DNA from: Pelosinus propionicus DSM 13327 | GTDB lineage: Bacteria; Bacillota; Negativicutes; DSM-13327 | Assembly: GCF_900114615.1 (NCBI RefSeq) | Contig: NZ_FOTS01000001.1 | Coordinates: forward strand, 124,001-188,000 | DNA: 64,000 nucleotides | Reading direction: 5' to 3' | Part shown: one piece after another, positions 53,649-61,487 of the stretch | Layout: every line of letters starts with the position of its first letter | Position numbering within the stretch: position 1 is the first letter of the stretch | The notes under the pieces: generated by a model | Told to the model about the DNA's origin: nothing | Database searches by the model: none | What the model saw: the letters and a program-made list of their open reading frames with translations, nothing else | Program-made: the position numbers and the translations under genes

Positions 53649-54497
53649 ATGGAATTTTTTCAATATGATTTTATTCAAAGAGCATTGCTGGCAGGTTTAA
53701 TTACAGGTATTGTATGTCCACTAATCGGTAGTTTTGTAGTGGTGCGCCGTCAATCTTTGATTGGAGACGGATTAGGGCATATTGCTTTTGCCGGAGTAAC
53801 AGGTGGATATATGGTAGGGCTGTATCCAGTAGTCGGAGCTTTGATTTTAACGATAGCTGGCGCAGTAGGAATTGAATTAGTTCGCAGAAAGCATACTGAG
53901 TTTGCTGATATGGGGTTAGCAATATTCTTTTACGCTGGAGCAGCAATGGCTATTATTTTCAGTACTATGACTCGAATGCCAAGTACAGGATTACTGAGTT
54001 TTTTATTTGGTAGTATTATTACGGTATCACTAACGGATGTAATAACAATAGCTGGTGCTGGTACTTTAGTTTTAATTATTGTTTATTTTCTATTTGATAA
54101 GCTTATGTTAATGTCTTTAGATGAAGATATTGCACATGTAGCAGGTATCAATACGGGGATGATTAATATGTTATTTAGCATATTAACAGCATTAGTTGTG
54201 GTTGTTGGGATGACGATAGTTGGGATTTTGCTTGTTAGCGCCTTGATGATTGTACCTGTGGCGACTGCCCATTTATTACGAGTGGGATTTAAGGCAACGA
54301 TGGGATGGGCAGTGTTTTTCTCGATGTTATCTGTTTTTATTGGTTTGACATCATCATTCTACCTAGATATTGCTCCAGGCGGTACGATTGTCATGACAGC
54401 TATATTCTTATATATTCTTATGACAATCATTAGGCAATACATCGCTTACAAAGAAAAGCGAAAAGAACAGAGTTTATCTTTTCTTGGGGATAAGTAG
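53649..54497 (+). CDS. znuB: Metal ABC transporter permease (ZnuB type)
   Basis: A membrane permease of the ABC-3 family, 282 residues with eight or nine hydrophobic helices. RRQSLIGDGLGHIAFAGVTGG is the typical N-terminal coupling region, and LLVSALMIVPVATAHLL a conserved core helix. No gene for the periplasmic binding protein (ZnuA) is next to it. Its 3' end overlaps the convergent symporter gene by 24 bases. Confidence 0.93.
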   Translation: MEFFQYDFIQRALLAGLITGIVCPLIGSFVVVRRQSLIGDGLGHIAFAGVTGGYMVGLYPVVGALILTIAGAVGIELVRRKHTEFADMGLAIFFYAGAAMAIIFSTMTRMPSTGLLSFLFGSIITVSLTDVITIAGAGTLVLIIVYFLFDKLMLMSLDEDIAHVAGINTGMINMLFSILTALVVVVGMTIVGILLVSALMIVPVATAHLLRVGFKATMGWAVFFSMLSVFIGLTSSFYLDIAPGGTIVMTAIFLYILMTIIRQYIAYKEKRKEQSLSFLGDK

Positions 54498-55403
54498 CAT
54501 AACTAAATTTGCATATTGGTGTATAATAGGAAGCACTGCCAACGAAGAAATAATATTAAAGAGTGTATGAACGATAGCCACTTGTCCAGCGAAATCCGCT
54601 GTAAGACTAGTGGCTATTTTGGTTAGAATACCGGTAATGGGGAAAAAAATAATAACGCCCAATACATTTAGAAGAATATGTGCTACAGCTAAGCGTTTAG
54701 CAGCTAAAGAGGCGGTAACTCCAACGATAAAGGATGATAAGCAGGAACCGATATTATTACCATAGACTACATAGGTGGCAGTTGTTAAGTCGATGATACC
54801 ATCACTGGCTAAGACCATTAACACTCCAGTAGCTGCGCTGCTGGATTGAAATAAAAGAGTGATAATTATACCTCCAACAATGGCGTAAATTGAATTTTCT
54901 TGAGATGCTAGTAAATAATCAATGATAGTTGTAAATTCTGATATATTGCTTAGGGCTTCTGATAATATGCTCATACCAATAAACATACTTAATAAGCCAG
55001 AGATTGCCATGCCAAAATAACGAAACTTCCGGCAAAGGATTGTGAAAAGCAAAAAGAATAGAAATAAAGGTATGATGAATTTTTCAGGCATTGTAATTGT
55101 CATTAGTTGTACTGTTGAGCATGTACCAATATTAGCACCTAAGATAATTCCTAGACCTTGATAAAATGATAAATATTGAGCATGTACTAAGCCTATAGTC
55201 AATAGGGAAACGGCAGTACTGCTTTGCATGAAAGCCGCTGCAACAATGCCAACTAATAAGCCGCGCATAGGTGTACTGGTTAGTAGACTTAAAAAAGTTT
55301 GTAGCTTTATCCATAATAGTTTTTGAAGCCCAAAACGCATGAAGAAAATACCACCTAATAACAAGGCAATACCAATTATAACCAAAGCAATCATAACATA
55401 CAT
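54474..55403 (-). CDS. Na/Pi-cotransporter family protein (short form)
   Basis: The 309-residue membrane protein has two inverted repeats with the family signature: FMQSSTAVSLLTIGLV near the N-terminus and LFQSSSAATGVLMVLA in the second half. About eight membrane helices. The PhoU-like C-terminal domain found in longer bacterial members (NptA/YjbB) is missing. GGAGGTAATTGA precedes the ATG on the minus strand. It may import phosphate with sodium or export it. Two hairpins occupy its leader. Confidence 0.9.
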   Translation of the reverse strand: MYVMIALVIIGIALLLGGIFFMRFGLQKLLWIKLQTFLSLLTSTPMRGLLVGIVAAAFMQSSTAVSLLTIGLVHAQYLSFYQGLGIILGANIGTCSTVQLMTITMPEKFIIPLFLFFLLFTILCRKFRYFGMAISGLLSMFIGMSILSEALSNISEFTTIIDYLLASQENSIYAIVGGIIITLLFQSSSAATGVLMVLASDGIIDLTTATYVVYGNNIGSCLSSFIVGVTASLAAKRLAVAHILLNVLGVIIFFPITGILTKIATSLTADFAGQVAIVHTLFNIISSLAVLPIIHQYANLVMLLIPKKR

Positions 55404-55414
55404 TCAATTACCTC

Positions 55415-55452
55415 CATCTTACATCATGCAATATAATGTATGATGCAAGATG
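55415..55452 (-). repeat. Inverted repeat beside the symporter ribosome binding site
   Basis: CATCTTACATCAT and ATGATGCAAGATG form 13-bp arms with one mismatch and a 12-base loop. On the minus-strand mRNA the stem ends at the GGAGG ribosome site, so folding could limit translation; a dyad operator is an alternative. Confidence 0.55.
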
Positions 55453-55466
55453 TGATTATAGAAATA

Positions 55467-55500
55467 AAACCTCTTTGCATATTGTGCAAAGAGGTTTTAT
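55467..55500. terminator. Hairpin terminator in the divergent symporter-yyaC region
   Basis: AAAACCTCTTTGCA pairs with TGCAAAGAGGTTTT, perfect 14-bp arms with a four-base loop. It lies between two genes that are transcribed away from each other, so it is a leader element for one of them rather than an end-of-operon terminator. Confidence 0.75.
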
Positions 55501-55598
55501 TATAGGCATCGAGAGGTTTGCCTTAATGGTCGGCACGGGATATTTTATGGCAAGTAAGCATAGATATTTATTGATATATTAGAAGAGGAGATCATAAT

Positions 55599-56159
55599 AT
55601 GGGAGAAAAAAACACTGAAAAATTAATTGTGAATGTAAATGATATCATAGTCTATTCTAAAATGTATCACTATATGGTAAATCTATTAAAAAAGCAGGAG
55701 GAATTAGAAAGTAGAAAAATTATTATCCTTTGCATTGGTTCGGATCGATATATTGGAGATGCTCTTGGTCCTTTAGTAGGGTCTTATTTAGTAGAACATA
55801 CAATATGTACTGTATATGGAAATTTAGATACACCTGTTCATGCGGGAAATTTAGTAAATGTGATTGAGAGTATTAAAGAAAAGCATCAACGGCCAATTAT
55901 TATTGCAGTTGATGCTTGCTTAGGAAAAAATGATGAGATTGGAAATATTGAAATATGGGAGGGTAGCTTGGAAGCTGGCATTGCAGTTGGTAATAAATTG
56001 CCATGTATTGGCACCATTTCTATTATTGGTGTCGTAAATGCCAGTGGGTATTTAGGATATTTGGACTTACAGAGTACTCCTTTATCGATTGTTATGAAAT
56101 TGAGTAAATGTATCGGAAAAGTACTGGGTGATGCAGTAAATTTCATAAAAATCCAATAA
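55599..56159 (+). CDS. yyaC: Spore protease YyaC
   Basis: A member of the YyaC/DUF1256 family, related in fold to GPR and found only in spore formers. The 186-residue protein has ILCIGSDRYIGDALGPLVGS, TPVHAGNLVNV, IIAVDACLG and CIGTISIIGVVNASGYLGY. AGAGGAGATC precedes the ATG. It sits just before the sigK locus, suggesting expression during sporulation; no promoter was assigned. Confidence 0.93.
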   Translation: MGEKNTEKLIVNVNDIIVYSKMYHYMVNLLKKQEELESRKIIILCIGSDRYIGDALGPLVGSYLVEHTICTVYGNLDTPVHAGNLVNVIESIKEKHQRPIIIAVDACLGKNDEIGNIEIWEGSLEAGIAVGNKLPCIGTISIIGVVNASGYLGYLDLQSTPLSIVMKLSKCIGKVLGDAVNFIKIQ

Positions 56160-56182
56160 GGAAGTACAGTCAGTGTATGCTG

Positions 56183-56272
56183 CTATTCAGGGAAGAGTCT
56201 ATCCCATAACATATAGATAATTATAAGAATAGTTGCTAGCAGTAGCTGAAAATCTCCAATATAAGGTTCCAT
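56183..56272 (-). CDS. Small single-span membrane peptide ORF upstream of sigK
   Basis: A 29-codon ORF on the minus strand with AAGGAG nine bases before ATG 56272. The peptide reads MEPYIGDFQLLLATI, then a hydrophobic stretch LIIIYMLW, and ends DRLFPE, giving one membrane helix with an acidic start. It lies convergent to yyaC and divergent from sigK. Small membrane peptides are common among sporulation regulators and adaptors, but no known family was recognised. Confidence 0.55.
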   Translation of the reverse strand: MEPYIGDFQLLLATILIIIYMLWDRLFPE

Positions 56273-56394
56273 TATATCACTCTCCTTGTGCGATTATATG
56301 CTATATCGCCATAAGGTGCAAGTCTTACCGAAAAATAATAATTGATCTAAAGTCGATATACAAAAATTAACAGGCACAAGAATGGCGATTGTTC

Positions 56395-56402
56395 CATACA
56401 AT
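56395..56402 (+). promoter_or_regulatory. Candidate mother-cell (SigE/SigK) -10 element of sigK
   Basis: CATACAAT at 56395-56402 fits the -10 consensus shared by SigE and SigK promoters. The start codon of sigK is 33 bases downstream. The -35 region (CAGGCACAAG at 56371-56380) is a weak match. No TTGACA/TATAAT pair is present. Confidence 0.5.
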
Positions 56403-56434
56403 GAAGCAAGTGATTTGCGGGGGTGAAAAATTTG

Positions 56435-56893
56435 ATGTCTTTTTTTATGGCACTGGCGGTTTCTATTGTGAAAAGTCTTTCTGTGCTAGTTTCTTATGTA
56501 ACCAATAATACGTTTCCCTTACCTCTTTCAGAAAAGGAAGAGCAGATACAGTTGGAGCGGCTGAAGAACGGTGATGAAAATGCTAAGAATGTATTAATTG
56601 AGCGGAACCTAAGATTGGTGGCCCATATTGTTAAAAAGTTTGACAACACTGGTGAGGATACGGATGATTTAATTTCTATTGGTACAATTGGTCTAATAAA
56701 GGCAATCAATACGTTTGACGTTGCTAAAAAAATTCGTTTAGCGACTTATGCAGCGCGATGTATTGAAAATGAAATATTAATGCATCTAAGAAGTACTCGG
56801 CGAACTCGTGCTGAAGTTAGTTTATATGATCCTATCGGCGTAGATAAGGAAGGTAATGAATTAACGTGCTATATTTATCGGTATGAGATATAA
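56435..56893 (+). CDS. sigK: sigK 5' half: pro-SigK N-terminal part, interrupted by skin-like element
   Basis: SigK is the late mother-cell sigma factor of sporulation. From ATG 56435 (GGGGGTG upstream) the protein has a hydrophobic pro-sequence ([20 protein letters not shown]), then [13 protein letters not shown], region 2 ([48 protein letters not shown]) and [15 protein letters not shown]. After that Glu (codon 56858-56860) similarity stops and eleven foreign codons lead to a TGA-type end at 56893. The missing regions 3-4 lie at 62143-62409. GTG 56423 and TTG 56432 are alternative starts. It is active only if the intervening DNA is excised. Confidence 0.95.
   Translation: MSFFMALAVSIVKSLSVLVSYVTNNTFPLPLSEKEEQIQLERLKNGDENAKNVLIERNLRLVAHIVKKFDNTGEDTDDLISIGTIGLIKAINTFDVAKKIRLATYAARCIENEILMHLRSTRRTRAEVSLYDPIGVDKEGNELTCYIYRYEI
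56852..56865 (+). repeat. Left recombination site of the sigK element
   Basis: GGTAATGAATTAAC. It shares GG-AATGAA-T-AC with the right site at 62140. The reading frame of sigK passes through it as Gly-Asn-Glu. Confidence 0.85.
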
Positions 56894-56904
56894 TCATTTG
56901 GTAA

Positions 56905-58458
56905 TCATTGAGGTAAACGGGGACGTAAGACCAATGTAAATGTGTCGCCTTTTTGCCATTTTTCTTTTCTGTATGTCGCATACTCTATGACTGATTTTAA
57001 AAATTTATTCTTTTCTGTAGGATCATTGGATTTTTCATAGATTTTTAAAACTTTTTCGATTTTAGGAATAATATCTCTTCTACTTTCTTCATGTAGTATT
57101 TCCTTAGACAATGCAAGTTCTGCTTTGTCTAATTTTTTTTGTGCAGCGTCAATTTTTTCGGAGAGCTTAATTAATCTTTCAAAATATGTAGCAGCGTTAT
57201 AAATTTTTTTCTCTAAGAGGTTATGTAAGTTATCTTTTTGCTGCTCTAGTTCTTTTAGTTCTTTTTTGAGATTTTGGTGAGCTTTTTCTCTAGCATTAAC
57301 AGTACTACGTTCTCCTTTTGGCATGAAGATTTCCCATTGAGCGCAATAGTCATCAAGCCATAGCTGTAAACCTTCAAGCAGTTTTTTCTCAACATATTCA
57401 AAACGGCAGCTTTTATTAAGACAATGCCTGTTGTAACACATTAAATGTGGAAACTGCTGATGCTGATAAGGTCTATAAATCATAGAACCGCCACATATAT
57501 CACATCTAATTAATCCGGCCAGCGGATTCGTGATCCCACTTAGCAACTGATAAGGTGGATGATATTTTCTGGACAACATATTCTGTACTTGCTCGAATTC
57601 TTCGAGAGTTATATATGGCTCATGGCAATCATATATCCAAATTTGTTCTTCCCTGGGGCGATGCCTAGTTTCTCTGCCAGTACGCGTAGTAGATTTCTTA
57701 GATGCTACTTTTTTCCAGGCGTTTACGCCAGCGTAAGCAGGGTTTTTTAAGATTGCTAAAACTGATGAGGCGGACCATTTCTTACCTGAATAAGATGGAT
57801 ATCCCATTTGATTTAATTCATTGGCGATCTTGTTTGTTCCCATATTAAATTGATATGCTGTCCAGATTAAGTTTGTTGGTTCACGTTGTTCTGGATGCTT
57901 AATTAAGTATCTCTTATGATCTTTTTTCTCAACAAGGTATCCATATGGCGGAATTGCACCCAGATAATTTCCTTCTTCAAGTGAGCGAATTCGGCCGCCT
58001 TGTAAACGCCTGGTAATAATTTTTAACTCTTTGCGAGCCATAAAAGATTCAAACTCTGTATATTCTTCATCCCATTCATTATTTAAGTCATATATTTTGC
58101 GGGGGGTTATGATCTTAGTCTGTGCTTGCTTAAAGGTTTCTATAATTAGACCTTGATCTTGCATTTTGCCGCGTCCAAGTCGATCGATGTCCATGCAAAA
58201 AACAGATTTCCATTTTCCTAATTCAATTTCTTTCAATAAATTTAACATTTCAGGTCGATGAATGATGCTTTCTCCGGAGACAACTTCTTCAAATATTTTG
58301 GTGACGGTAATTCCATGCTCAGCAGCTATTTTAAATAAGGCTTTTTTGTGTTTGGCAAGTGTTTCTCCGTCTCCTTTTGTTTCTGCCTCTTGATCTTCTC
58401 TAGATTTGCGAAGATAAAAGCAAGAAGGCTCTAAATCTTTGTTAAGCTGATTGTTCAA
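56905..58458 (-). CDS. Large serine recombinase inside the sigK element
   Basis: Probably the enzyme that excises the element during sporulation. A TTG start at 58458 follows AGAAGGTGAT. The 517-residue protein has the catalytic Ser19 in CFYLRKSRED, CMDIDRLGRGKM with active-site arginines, a recombinase domain (GAIPPYGYLVE, ASSVLAILKNPAYAG), a zinc ribbon (RCDICGGSMIYRP, then CYNRHCLNKSC) and a C-terminal coiled coil (residues 390-470). It is convergent with the sigK 5' half and ends 12 bases from its stop, the place of spoIVCA in Bacillus. Its sequence differs clearly from that of the second recombinase at 62398. Confidence 0.92.
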   Translation of the reverse strand: MNNQLNKDLEPSCFYLRKSREDQEAETKGDGETLAKHKKALFKIAAEHGITVTKIFEEVVSGESIIHRPEMLNLLKEIELGKWKSVFCMDIDRLGRGKMQDQGLIIETFKQAQTKIITPRKIYDLNNEWDEEYTEFESFMARKELKIITRRLQGGRIRSLEEGNYLGAIPPYGYLVEKKDHKRYLIKHPEQREPTNLIWTAYQFNMGTNKIANELNQMGYPSYSGKKWSASSVLAILKNPAYAGVNAWKKVASKKSTTRTGRETRHRPREEQIWIYDCHEPYITLEEFEQVQNMLSRKYHPPYQLLSGITNPLAGLIRCDICGGSMIYRPYQHQQFPHLMCYNRHCLNKSCRFEYVEKKLLEGLQLWLDDYCAQWEIFMPKGERSTVNAREKAHQNLKKELKELEQQKDNLHNLLEKKIYNAATYFERLIKLSEKIDAAQKKLDKAELALSKEILHEESRRDIIPKIEKVLKIYEKSNDPTEKNKFLKSVIEYATYRKEKWQKGDTFTLVLRPRLPQ

Positions 58459-58718
58459 ATTATCACCTTCTTTTTGTTGCCATATGGCTGTTAATCAATC
58501 TTATAAACATATGGTATCTGATAGTAACCTAGAACAAAAATATACTTATACTAGGAAGTTTTGCGTTAAGGCAGCAGTTTCTCTATGATTGTGTTGGCTT
58601 TTAGTCATTATTAAGAATTGTTTATTCTAAGGAATTCAATATAATATGGTGTGAATGATGGTTTAATAGGGTCGTCCTTCGTAACTATCTTCATATATAT
58701 AATCGAGGTGAAGATTCT

Positions 58719-58916
58719 ATGGAAGAAAAATATGATGCTACATATTATCTGGAAAATACGATCGTTCATATTATTTCCCCCATTTATATGACAGAAGCAG
58801 AAAAAGAAAAGGTACTTTGTGAGTTTTATCGTCAAGCATGGAATATTTGGAACTTATTACCGGTTAAAGAGCGGCTTCGAATTAATAATGAGTATGATAG
58901 GAAGCAGTCGGTTTGA
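58719..58916 (+). CDS. Unknown 65-residue ORF in the sigK element
   Basis: ATG 58719 follows GAGGTGAAG. The product is charged and helical (EEKYDATYYLENTIVHIISP, TEAEKEKVLCEFYRQAWNIW). It lies divergent from the recombinase gene. Small proteins encoded beside large serine recombinases often set the direction of recombination, so this is a candidate direction factor; no family was recognised. After its TGA the same frame stays open for 26 more codons (to 58997), which might mark a shortened gene. Confidence 0.6.
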   Translation: MEEKYDATYYLENTIVHIISPIYMTEAEKEKVLCEFYRQAWNIWNLLPVKERLRINNEYDRKQSV

Positions 58917-59041
58917 TGGATAGCTGATTACGCTAAATCATTTAAAGCAGTAGTAGCTGTATTAGAATTAGCGTGGCCTGCAGTACCAGATGAATAAAAG
59001 ATTTCTTTATCGTCAACACTATTATAAAGGATGGTGTTTAT

Positions 59042-59230
59042 ATGCCTGAGGTAGAAGAAATTTTAAAAAAAGTTGAAGAATTAAGAGACAAATTAAATAA
59101 AGTGGCTCAAGAAAAAAATGAAAAACTTACAGATCCTAAGATCATCGCTGTTAGTAGGGAGTTAGACAGTTTGCTTAATACATATCATAAACTAATGACA
59201 AATAAAATGATAAAGTTAAAAAAGCTCTAA
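59042..59230 (+). CDS. Spo0E-like aspartyl phosphatase
   Basis: A 62-residue two-helix protein with EEILKKVEELRDKLNKVAQE, then a loop and VSRELDSLLNTYHKLM. The SxELD signature is that of the Spo0E family, whose members dephosphorylate Spo0A~P and delay sporulation. GGATGGTG precedes the ATG. Unusually, it lies inside the element that interrupts sigK. Related short family members can have other targets, so the Spo0A link is from the family, not proven here. Confidence 0.82.
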   Translation: MPEVEEILKKVEELRDKLNKVAQEKNEKLTDPKIIAVSRELDSLLNTYHKLMTNKMIKLKKL

Positions 59231-59276
59231 TTTGATTTTACTGAATTTTTTATTTATTAAAGGAGAAAAAATATAT

Positions 59277-59339
59277 TTGCCGAAATTACTAAAAAGAAGA
59301 TTAAAACAGCAACTAAATAATAAAGTCATAGTGAGATGA
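59277..59339 (+). CDS. Possible 20-residue basic peptide ORF
   Basis: TTG 59277 with AAAGGAG about ten bases upstream opens a 20-codon frame rich in Lys, Arg and Leu (LPKLLKRRLKQQLNNK). It may be a real micro-gene or a leftover of a longer one; there is no other support. Confidence 0.25.
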   Translation: MPKLLKRRLKQQLNNKVIVR

Positions 59340-59384
59340 ATTTCACATAAAATAAAGTAAAGAATTTTAGGGGGATAAGAGGAC

Positions 59385-59732
59385 ATGGAACATGTGGTTA
59401 GTATTACAAATACCTTAACGTCAATCTTTAGCGGATGGCAGAGTAAAAAAGAAGATCATCTTATGGCGTATCTAAATACATATTTATTTTTTCCACAATG
59501 TGAAAAATTTATCATTAATACTATTAATGAGTTGCAAATCGGAAATACAACGGGATTGGAACAAATTTATAAAGAGCTAAAGCAAGAGGGAGATGTTACC
59601 TTAGCTCAAAGTGTAGATTCTTTAGTAAGTGGAAAATTTACTTTATCTAAAGAATCATGTCTGCTGATAGAATCGTATGTTAAGAGTGAAACTTTTTACA
59701 AAGAGATAGAAAAAACATTAATGAATGATTGA
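59385..59732 (+). CDS. Unknown 115-residue protein in the sigK element
   Basis: Not recognised. ATG 59385 follows AGGGGGATAAGAGG. The product is soluble and mostly helical, with VSITNTLTSIFSGWQSKKED at the start and ESYVKSETFYKEIEKTLMND at the end, no Cys-rich motif and no membrane helix. It is 54 bases upstream of the IS copy and oriented away from the recombinase. It may be transcribed together with the Spo0E-like gene. Confidence 0.65.
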   Translation: MEHVVSITNTLTSIFSGWQSKKEDHLMAYLNTYLFFPQCEKFIINTINELQIGNTTGLEQIYKELKQEGDVTLAQSVDSLVSGKFTLSKESCLLIESYVKSETFYKEIEKTLMND

Positions 59733-59893
59733 TATTAGTAGTAATACAAGGTGGTCGTAAGGAGGTATAATGGTGTCCCTTGCAATAAGAAAAAACTCCT
59801 ATAAATCTAGTCTGCCCCCCTAGATTGGGACAAAAAGAAAAAGCATCTCTTATGTCGTATAGTAACACTATATTACATGAGAGGTGTATTTTT

Positions 59894-60201
59894 GTGGCAA
59901 ATAAGGCACATTACCCACCGGAGCTAAATGGAATGCGGTTAATATGAAATTAGCTGGTCACAGTGTCTGCGATATCATAAAAACTTTGGGAATTAAACAT
60001 AAGACACAAATAAAAGTATGGATGAAATGGTATCGCGCTGATGAAACACATCCTTTTCATCAGCCCCTAGGCAAACAATACACGTACAATAAGGGAATAG
60101 AGGAATTATCAGAGGTTGATCGCCTAAAGCTCAGAATTAGGCAACTTGAAATGCATAATGAAATTTTGGGAAAGTTAAATGGGATCTTGGAAAATCACTA
60201 A
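59894..60201 (+). pseudogene. IS3-family orfA, frameshifted near its start
   Basis: OrfA is the helix-turn-helix DNA-binding part. GTG 59894 opens VANKAHYPPEL and then runs to a stop at 59947. The rest of OrfA (KWNAVNMKLAGHSVCDIIKTLGIKH, a leucine-zipper-like tail) is in another frame from about 59926. One base lost in CTAAATGG near 59926 explains this. A shortened product could start at ATG 59944. Confidence 0.75.
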
Positions 60202-61057
60202 GAAGCAGCTCGTAGAAATGGTCAAGTCGCTTAAGAGTAAATATCCAATTCGAGAAATGCTAGCCTTTCTTGAGATCCCCAAAAGCAGTTACTACCGCTG
60301 GAGAAACAAGCCGGATGACAGAAACGAGCATGAACTGATTGAACGTATTAGAGCAATTTGTAGTAAGCACAAAAGGCGCTATGGGTATAGGCGTGTTACA
60401 GAGGTTCTAAGAGCTGAGCATCAACTAACTATCAACCATAAGCGTGTCAGCCGTATTATGGCTGAAAACCATCTCCAATCCCGAATCCGACGCAAAAAAT
60501 TTGTCCATTTCAAATCGGACGTAATCGTTAAGAAAGAAGATTTGATCAAGCGACACTTTAAAGCAGATGCCCCTAATCTAAAATGGTATACCGATGTTTC
60601 CACGATTACCATCGGCGAAACCCATTTATATCTTTCAGCCATTATTGATGGATTCAATAATGAGGTAATTAGCACTGTAGTGAGTTCTTCTCCCAATTTA
60701 GAACTTGCTTTTGAAACGGTAAATCAGGCTATCCAAGGCCGAAAGATTGATAACTTGATTCTGCATTCTGATCAAGGCAGCTTATATACATCGACAAAGT
60801 TCCAGGATTTCTTAAAAGAAAAGAACATTATCCAAAGCATGTCCCGGGTGGGTGTCTGCTATGATAATGTTCTCATCGAATCATTCTTCTCACATTTGAA
60901 GACAGAAGCCTTCTATTCTCAAGATTTCACCGCTACCAACGAACAAATCATTGAGATTGTGGAAGAATACATTTACTATTATAACAATGAACGGCTACAA
61001 TTGAAATTAAATAAACTGTCCCCGATAAAATATCGAGAGCAGCTACATACGGCATAA
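60179..61057 (+). CDS. IS3-family transposase OrfB (DDE integrase domain)
   Basis: The 292-residue product has an HTH_21 region (IREMLAFLEIPKSSYYRW, KHKRRYGYRRVTEVL) and an rve integrase core with the DDE residues in WYTDVSTITIG, LHSDQGSLYTS and DNVLIESFFSHLKTEAFY. It is intact. It overlaps orfA by 23 bases but lies in the +1 frame relative to it, so the usual -1 frameshift would not give a fused OrfAB; in the -1 frame a stop follows within 15 codons. Confidence 0.92.
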   Translation: MGSWKITKKQLVEMVKSLKSKYPIREMLAFLEIPKSSYYRWRNKPDDRNEHELIERIRAICSKHKRRYGYRRVTEVLRAEHQLTINHKRVSRIMAENHLQSRIRRKKFVHFKSDVIVKKEDLIKRHFKADAPNLKWYTDVSTITIGETHLYLSAIIDGFNNEVISTVVSSSPNLELAFETVNQAIQGRKIDNLILHSDQGSLYTSTKFQDFLKEKNIIQSMSRVGVCYDNVLIESFFSHLKTEAFYSQDFTATNEQIIEIVEEYIYYYNNERLQLKLNKLSPIKYREQLHTA

Positions 61058-61114
61058 GACTTTTTTTGATTCCTACTTTGGGGGTTCAGACTAATAAGAT
61101 AGGAGTTTTTTCTT

Positions 61115-61487
61115 TAGTGAGTTTCAAATCGTTACTCTAAGTTTATAAATTTGGTGATAAGAATTTAATATTTAAAATTATTGTCACCAAATTGTAACAA
61201 AAATATTGTATAATTATTGAAGAATAAAATGAAAGGAGTAATTGAGTAAATTCATGTAAATTTATTAATATAACATGAGAGCAGAAATTATTCGCAAGGT
61301 CAATGACACTTCAGTTTTGTGCTTTGAAGTACTAAACTATCAGCTAAATTAGTGAAGGTGGTGACGGGGGCTTTCACAAACATACATATGGATATGCATT
61401 GATCTATGTAAGTCAGATGACCAATTGTTCAATTTATTATTGAATATAGTATAAAAAATGTCATTTTTATGACGGAAACGAGGATGA
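61115..61487. other. Intergenic region upstream of the OmpH-like gene
   Basis: No credible ORF. AATTTGGTGA (61148) and TCACCAAATT (61184) form 10-bp arms of an inverted repeat, and TATAAT at 61209-61214 may be a -10 box for the OmpH-like gene, though no well-spaced -35 box was seen. The long untranslated leader (about 270 bases if so) is unexplained. Confidence 0.5.

Larger units (their letters stand above)
59787..61114 (+). mobile_element. IS3-family insertion sequence (about 1.33 kb) inside the sigK element
   Basis: The ends form inverted repeats: AAGAAAAAACTCCTAT at 59787 and its reverse complement ending at 61114, with further shared TAGTCTG and CCCCC inside. Between them lie orfA and orfB of an IS150-like transposase. 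No clear target duplication could be identified. The orfA frame is broken, so the copy is probably inactive. Confidence 0.88.

Noticed and set aside
58914-58916. TGA at the end of the 65-residue ORF as a selenocysteine codon
   Set aside because: No SECIS-like hairpin directly downstream and no redox motif around it; an ordinary stop is more likely.
60168-60174. GGGAAAG heptamer in frame G GGA AAG as a programmed -1 frameshift site for OrfAB
   Set aside because: After a -1 shift the frame meets a stop within about 15 codons, and orfB lies in the +1 frame, so this would not make the fusion.
59780-61120. Target site duplication flanking the IS3-family copy
   Set aside because: No identical 3-5 base flanks could be found at the repeat ends; the exact outer ends are therefore not certain.
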